NCBI GenBank assembly: GCA_004356265.1
Contig: SMXK01000187.1
Span: 1 to 11,094, forward strand
DNA length: 11,094 nucleotides
DNA from: Bacteroidota bacterium
GTDB taxonomy: Bacteria; Bacteroidota; Rhodothermia; Rhodothermales; UBA10348
Direction of reading: 5' to 3'
A program made the position numbers and the translations under genes. Each line of letters begins with the position of its first letter. Positions within the stretch are counted from its first letter, which is position 1. Below, piece by piece: positions 8,067-11,094 of the stretch. Below the pieces are notes generated by a model. That model saw nothing but the letters and a program-made list of their open reading frames with translations, was not told where the DNA came from and ran no database searches.

Positions 8067-9139
8067 CAGGATTCCCTTTGAGTTTCGGCATTGACCTCAG
8101 ATCCGCTTGTTATTGCTTGCTTATGCAAAGCTGCATCGTCATCGGCCATTCTCCAGAAGATATAGATTACACCGGCCAATAACAGCGTGCCCACCACAAC
8201 GAATACGAATGGAATCTGAATGGACTCAAGATCCACGGCTGTTTGCCCTTGACTTTGAATATATTTCCCGAGAAAAATGGCGAACGCATTATTGGCAAGA
8301 TGAACCGTGATGGCAGGGACTAAAGAACCCGTGCGCCACGTGATATATGCCATGTATACGCCTAAAAGACCGAGCGGAATGGCCTGAGTTGGTCGGAGGT
8401 GATACAAACCGAAGATCATTCCTGAAAACAGTATGCCTCCCGCTATGCCCATGATTCGCTCAGACTGACGCTGAACATAACCGCGAAACAACACCTCTTC
8501 GCATATTGCCGGCGTCAGTGCCATCATGGAGATGGCGAATGGCAGACTGAAATTCTGATCCAGAATATTCTGAATCATGTCCGTCTGAGCTTTTTCAAAA
8601 GCTCTCACAGACTCGGGCCAGGGCAAAGAATCAACGGCCCCACCTATCCACTGGACAATCGGAAAAACAGCGATCAGGCCCAACAAGGACAATAATACAT
8701 ATCGGATGTCGGTTTTTCTAAGTCGCAGGAACTGGAACGGTTTCGAACTGTGCATTCGCGCAAACAACAGCCCGGGAATCAGTAATCCCAACACCTGCCC
8801 TACTGAGTTGAATATGATCAGCGGACCCGCGTATTCGACCAGAACTCCCTCCAGATCCGCCTGGAAGTCCGAAAACGGGACGCCCTTTATTCCAAGGATG
8901 TATACGAACGTCAAGACAGTGCTGATGCCCTGAAATAAGACGAGGCCTATAATCAGCCCCCCGAAGATTGTAATGAGTGGCGAAAACCCATTTCGCTCTA
9001 ACACACCGTCGAGGGGGATAAGGCGCCCTGAATACCACGGGTCGTTCAAAGCCGGCGGCGATTTGACAGCGCGGGAAGACTGTTCCACTGGCGGGGGCAC
9101 GGGTCCGGGGACTGACTCAGTCGGGTTAATTTCGTGCAT
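8066..9139 (-). CDS. CPBP-family intramembrane metalloprotease
   Basis: CPBP (Abi/Rce1-like) proteins are membrane-embedded proteases or bacteriocin-immunity and regulatory proteins. The 357-residue protein starts with a proline-rich cytoplasmic tail (about 1-45). It then has hydrophobic segments around 53-82, 105-126, 146-170, 200-212, 231-244, 253-265, 274-292 and a last one at 309-329. The three family motifs are intact: EEVLFR at 214-219 (glutamate pair and arginine), FGLYH at 243-247, and HLANN at 280-284. The putative zinc-ligand and catalytic glutamate and histidine residues are therefore present, so activity is plausible; the substrate is unknown. The gene is coupled to the DUF2007 gene. 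The 74 bases upstream, after the sigma-like gene, hold no promoter I would call. Confidence 0.9.
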   Translation of the reverse strand: MHEINPTESVPGPVPPPVEQSSRAVKSPPALNDPWYSGRLIPLDGVLERNGFSPLITIFGGLIIGLVLFQGISTVLTFVYILGIKGVPFSDFQADLEGVLVEYAGPLIIFNSVGQVLGLLIPGLLFARMHSSKPFQFLRLRKTDIRYVLLSLLGLIAVFPIVQWIGGAVDSLPWPESVRAFEKAQTDMIQNILDQNFSLPFAISMMALTPAICEEVLFRGYVQRQSERIMGIAGGILFSGMIFGLYHLRPTQAIPLGLLGVYMAYITWRTGSLVPAITVHLANNAFAIFLGKYIQSQGQTAVDLESIQIPFVFVVVGTLLLAGVIYIFWRMADDDAALHKQAITSGSEVNAETQRES

Positions 9140-9213
9140 CAGATGCCGTCGGGTAATAGTTCATGTAAAACAAGATACGTCTACGCCGAGGCCATCAAAA
9201 GAGTTATTCACTC

Positions 9214-10020
9214 TTACATGTTGTCGATTGCTTCCTCTCCCACCTGTCGCCTGAGGCGGCTGATGATGGTCCGGAGGCGGGTATACACATACTTGTGATT
9301 TTCAAACTGCATTATTTTTGCTATCTGAATGGCCCGCATACCGTGCTCAAAACGTAACAGAACTAAAAGCTGATCTTCTGCGTCGAGCTCCCGAATGGCG
9401 TCGCTGAGCTGGGATACCTGCTCGTCGTCGTCATCTTTAATGCTCATGTCCCCCTGGAGGGTCTCAATAATTGGGAATGATCCTTCCGAATCTGAATCGT
9501 CGATTGATAACGTCGGACGATTAGCACGAAGTGCCGCAATCAGGTGCCAGCGTTTATTGACGGACAAAAGGTCGTTTATCTTTTCCAGGGCCTTACCGAC
9601 ATCAAGTGAGGAACAGGCCATGTTATTCTTTCCCTGGATCAGTTCACTGATTTCGTGTTGAGGAACACGCTCCTGATAATAATACCGGAATACAAACTGC
9701 TCGAGTTTGTTCAATTTCGAAATAACTGAATTGGGTACTGAGATTGCACGATTTTTTCGAAATCTGTCACGGCAGGCATTCGCTACGACAACGCTTAACC
9801 AGGGCGTCAATTCGCTGTTTATTCTGAATCGGCGAAGTGCTTGAAAGTTGTTCTGCTGCAGCCGTTCACAGATGGAAGTATACGACTCCATGACCTCATC
9901 CGGATCGGTTAAAAAGCGACGTATCATCCGCAGAATTACCGGTGTGTACCGGTCCAGCAAAGCGGAATAACCAGATTCCGGGTCTGCCTTAAACTGCTTG
10001 ATGAGGGCTGTGTCGGTCAT
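9214..10020 (-). CDS. Sigma-70-family-like transcription factor with two region-4-like segments
   Basis: The 268-residue protein resembles a sigma-70-family (ECF-like) factor. Residues about 15-90 look like region 2, with a hydrophobic LLDRYTPVILRMIRRFL helix, acidic stretches, and LTPWLSVVVANACRDRFRKNRA in the place of the DNA-melting and -10 contact helices. Residues 208-259 look like region 4: AIRELDAEDQLLVLLRFEHGM followed by a helix-turn-helix-like RAIQIAKIMQF and a basic RLRTIISRLRRQ helix. Residues about 103-150 (LNKLEQFVFRYYYQERVPQHEISELI, broken here only by my spacing) read as another region-4-like unit, and an acidic linker (172-203) joins the two. Ordinary ECF factors have one region 4 and about 180-200 residues. 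No anti-sigma gene is adjacent. It opens the minus-strand gene run; the target promoters are unknown. Confidence 0.75.
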   Translation of the reverse strand: MTDTALIKQFKADPESGYSALLDRYTPVILRMIRRFLTDPDEVMESYTSICERLQQNNFQALRRFRINSELTPWLSVVVANACRDRFRKNRAISVPNSVISKLNKLEQFVFRYYYQERVPQHEISELIQGKNNMACSSLDVGKALEKINDLLSVNKRWHLIAALRANRPTLSIDDSDSEGSFPIIETLQGDMSIKDDDDEQVSQLSDAIRELDAEDQLLVLLRFEHGMRAIQIAKIMQFENHKYVYTRLRTIISRLRRQVGEEAIDNM

Positions 10021-10023
10021 AAA

Positions 10024-10028
10024 CTCCT
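10024..10028 (-). promoter_or_regulatory. Ribosome binding site of the sigma-like gene
   Basis: AGGAG on the minus strand lies three bases before the ATG at 10020. The spacing is short but the match is good, and it supports this start for the 268-residue protein. Confidence 0.55.
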
Positions 10029-10094
10029 GTAATTATTTACTCAATCTTTGATCGAAGTCCTGCCCAGGTCATGGTCGGGTGCTTCGAGATGATC

Positions 10095-10103
10095 TATATT
10101 TCG
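10095..10103 (+). promoter_or_regulatory. Possible promoter -7/-10 element of tRNA-Arg
   Basis: TATATTTCG lies just 7 bases before the tRNA. It fits both a TATATT-type -10 box and the Bacteroidota TAnnTTTG -7 element except for its last base. No convincing -35 or TTTG -33 box is seen at the right distance, so this is tentative. Confidence 0.3.
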
Positions 10104-10110
10104 ATAGTGC

Positions 10111-10187
10111 GCGCTTGTAGCTCAGTTGGATAGAGCGCTGGATTCCGGTTCCAGAGGTCGGAGGTTCGACTCCTCTCAAGCGTACCA
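10111..10187 (+). tRNA. tRNA-Arg, anticodon CCG
   Basis: All four arms fold by hand. The acceptor is 10111-10117 with 10177-10183 (seven pairs, the first a G-U). The D stem is GCTC/GAGC (10120-10123 and 10133-10136). The anticodon stem is CTGGA/TCCAG (10138-10142 and 10150-10154) around loop TTCCGGT, placing CCG at 10145-10147. The variable region is AGGTC, and the T arm has loop TTCGACT at 10165-10171. Discriminator A is at 10184 and CCA is encoded at 10185-10187. It reads CGG arginine codons. A strong terminator follows ten bases later, so it appears to be a single-gene unit, divergent from the sigma-like gene. Confidence 0.96.
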
Positions 10188-10196
10188 GTCAGATTC

Positions 10197-10229
10197 AAGG
10201 CTCTTTCGAAAACTTCGAAAGAGCCTTTT
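10197..10229 (+). terminator. Intrinsic terminator after tRNA-Arg
   Basis: A perfect 14-base-pair inverted repeat (AAGGCTCTTTCGAA and its complement) has a three-base AAC loop, and the T-run at its 3' foot (four T, 10226-10229) overlaps the last stem pairs. It lies ten bases after the tRNA. The short T-run suggests possible partial read-through into the RNA element downstream. Confidence 0.8.
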
Positions 10230-10236
10230 GTCGGTC

Positions 10237-10610
10237 AGGTTGATCGTCGCAGATTTCCGAGGGGCCGAAAACATGGACATAAAGGGGCCGCGGTCGCTCG
10301 TGATTAAGGGGTACTTCCCGAGGGGCAGAAAGCAGACACAAACGACCACGGTATAACAAGATGCGCTGACTGAAAGGGGCGTTTCCCGAGGGGCAGGAAA
10401 CGATCAATCTTGCGCAGTTGAGGGTTTTGGTCTAAAGGGGCGCGAATACGAAAGGGGTCGAGGGGGAGTACCCGCGCTTTTAAGGGATCCGGTCGTTGAG
10501 GGATCATCCTGCCAGGGGAAGCAGGACAGTTTGACCGGATAATTGAGGGTCAGAGACCAAAAGGAGCTTTTCGGAGGGACGAAAAGAAACACGCGGTCTT
10601 GCAGAACCTA
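10237..10610 (+). ncRNA. Candidate structured noncoding RNA with fifteen unpaired AGGG motifs
   Basis: No credible coding frame exists here, yet the sequence folds extensively. Domain A is closed by 10237-10246/10401-10410 (ten pairs, one G-U). Inside are a hairpin at 10254-10270 (loop CGAGGGGCC), a stem 10288-10296/10343-10351 (eight of nine pairs) around a hairpin at 10314-10332 (loop CGAGGGGCA, one mismatch), and a hairpin at 10380-10402 (loop CGAGGGGCA). Domain B is closed by 10425-10433/10554-10562 (nine perfect pairs). It contains 10440-10444/10473-10477, a mini-hairpin at 10449-10460 (loop AAGGGG), and 10487-10494/10533-10540 (eight pairs) around 10507-10526 (loop CAGGGGAA). A 3' hairpin at 10567-10586 has loop GAGGGA. 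The A/G-rich unpaired segments favour the plus strand, but mismatches do not settle it. Ends and promoter are unknown; no U-run terminator is seen. Function is inferred only as a possible titrating RNA. Confidence 0.65.
10260..10578 (+). repeat. Dispersed AGGG motif array (15 copies)
   Basis: AGGG begins at 10260, 10283, 10307, 10321, 10375, 10389, 10421, 10436, 10453, 10461, 10483, 10499, 10514, 10546 and 10575. Most copies are preceded by G or A, giving GAGGGG, AAAGGGG and GAGGGA. About one copy is expected by chance in this length at equal base frequencies. Two copies share the longer segment TTCCCGAGGGGCAG (10315-10328 and 10383-10396). The copies are not a tandem repeat; stems of differing sequence separate them. 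Confidence 0.85.
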
Positions 10611-10831
10611 ACTGGCTGTCAATACATGAATGAACTGCCAGAGGCTATTACCAAGACTGTGCCAAACCCGCAATATTTCCTGCGAATTTAATAGAAATGA
10701 CCGTACGAGCGTAAAAACGGCGGTTTATTACGTACTAATAATTCTCGGAATCGAATCTCGTTTCGAAATGAGATTCATACCACGACCGGTCTCGATACGA
10801 GAATCCCTTAATGAGGCTGGCGAGCGTCCGT
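10611..10831. other. Intergenic stretch with three consecutive hairpins
   Basis: No gene is supported here. Three inverted repeats occur in a row. The first is at 10703-10735, with core CGTAA/TTACG plus AAAC/GTTT and loop GGCG. The second is a near-perfect 24-base palindrome at 10753-10776 (GAATCTC/GAGATTC). The third is at 10790-10802 (TCTCG/CGAGA, loop ATA). None is followed by a clear T-run in either direction. They could be the 3' untranslated region of the minus-strand symporter gene, a bidirectional stop, an operator, or a tail of the RNA element. Before them, CTGGC/GCCAG at 10612-10616 and 10637-10641 could pair across a 20-base loop. Confidence 0.5.
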
Positions 10832-11094
10832 TCAACCGTTCTGCGAAAAAGCCGGTCTCAACTGATTCTCGGATGCCGCGATAATTGTCGCAACCGCTGC
10901 GTCTCCGGTGACATTTGTGACCGTTCTGCACATATCCAGAATTCTGTCCATCCCGAGGATGAGCGCGATTCCCGCGCTGGGAATACCTACCGATTCGAGG
11001 ATAATGACTAACATGATAACGCCAGCACCGGGAACAGCAGCCGTACCAATCGACGCCAGCAGAGCCGTAAAGACGATCGTCAACTGTGCGCCCA
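10832..11094 (-). CDS. Dicarboxylate/amino-acid:cation symporter, C-terminal end (5' truncated by the window)
   Basis: DAACS-family (GltP/DctA-like) carriers import glutamate, aspartate or C4-dicarboxylates with Na+ or H+. Only the last 86 residues are present; the frame continues to the window edge, so the TTG near 11083 is an internal leucine codon, not a start. The visible part covers the end of the conserved core. ASIGTAAVPGAGVIML corresponds to the re-entrant hairpin HP2, which gates substrate. ALILGMDRILDMCRTVTNVTGDAA is the last conserved helix, whose aspartate, arginine and N-T-G-D residues bind substrate and cation in this family. The tail is short. The gene is transcribed toward the RNA element, and three hairpins lie beyond its stop. 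The exact substrate cannot be told from this fragment. Confidence 0.92.
   Translation of the reverse strand, partial: GAQLTIVFTALLASIGTAAVPGAGVIMLVIILESVGIPSAGIALILGMDRILDMCRTVTNVTGDAAVATIIAASENQLRPAFSQNG

Noticed and set aside
10437..10466. G-quadruplex from the GGGG runs
   Set aside because: Runs are mostly 10 to 30 bases apart, so four runs with short loops do not occur; a regular quadruplex is unlikely.
10126..10507. Short open frames across the tRNA and RNA region on both strands
   Set aside because: They overlap the tRNA, its terminator and the stems, are low in hydrophobic pattern, have no ribosome binding site, and look like no protein family.
10260..10578. CRISPR array or tandem repeat
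   Set aside because: The shared unit is only 4 to 7 bases (14 in one pair), spacing is irregular, and the segments between are self-complementary stems, not spacers.
10237..10610. Known large RNAs: tmRNA, RNase P RNA, group I or II intron, CsrB
   Set aside because: No tmRNA-like tRNA ends or tag frame, no RNase P core sequences, no group II domain V, and most AGGG copies lack the GGA core of CsrA sites.
10630..10884. 84-codon plus-strand frame before the symporter gene
   Set aside because: It runs into the well-supported symporter coding region on the other strand and has no recognisable domain; it is likely chance.

Overview
The window looks like chromosomal DNA of moderate GC content from a bacterium of the Bacteroidota/Rhodothermota/Balneolota side of the FCB group. 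This rests on the bacterial kynurenine-pathway enzymes, the small basic FDYEPRFYDP-type protein beside mutL, a MutL without the usual C-terminal zinc motifs, and mostly weak Shine-Dalgarno sites. The assignment is inference from gene content; no marker gene fixes it.

Layout. (1) 1-1603, plus strand: the end of kynureninase (kynU) overlapping a complete kynurenine 3-monooxygenase (kmo). (2) 1620-10020, minus strand: nine tightly packed genes, convergent to the first pair with only 16 bases between. In transcription order they are a sigma-70-like factor, a CPBP membrane protease, a DUF2007-type protein, cdsA, a small membrane protein, mutL, tilS, hpt and tryptophan 2,3-dioxygenase (kynA). Several junctions overlap (TGATG, ATGA, TAATG), so much of the run is probably co-transcribed and translationally coupled. 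Tryptophan catabolism is thus split: the first enzyme ends the housekeeping run, and the third and fourth steps lie on the opposite strand. (3) 10111-10229, plus strand: tRNA-Arg(CCG) with encoded CCA and a strong terminator. (4) 10230-10831: about 600 bases without a credible gene. (5) 10832-11094, minus strand: the C-terminal end of a dicarboxylate/amino-acid:cation symporter.

The most unusual element is in region 4. Between about 10237 and 10610 the DNA reads as a highly structured, probably untranslated RNA. It has fifteen copies of AGGG, mostly as GAGGGG, AAAGGGG or GAGGGA, in 319 bases. By hand-folding all fifteen fall in hairpin loops, bulges or linkers, and two long-range stems divide the molecule into two domains plus a 3' hairpin. 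This resembles the design of protein-titrating RNAs such as CsrB/RsmZ, but most copies lack the GGA core that CsrA needs. I do not recognise it as a known family. Smaller points of interest are a sigma-like protein with two region-4-like segments, a MutL whose nuclease metal site looks degraded, and three hairpins in a row between the RNA and the symporter gene.
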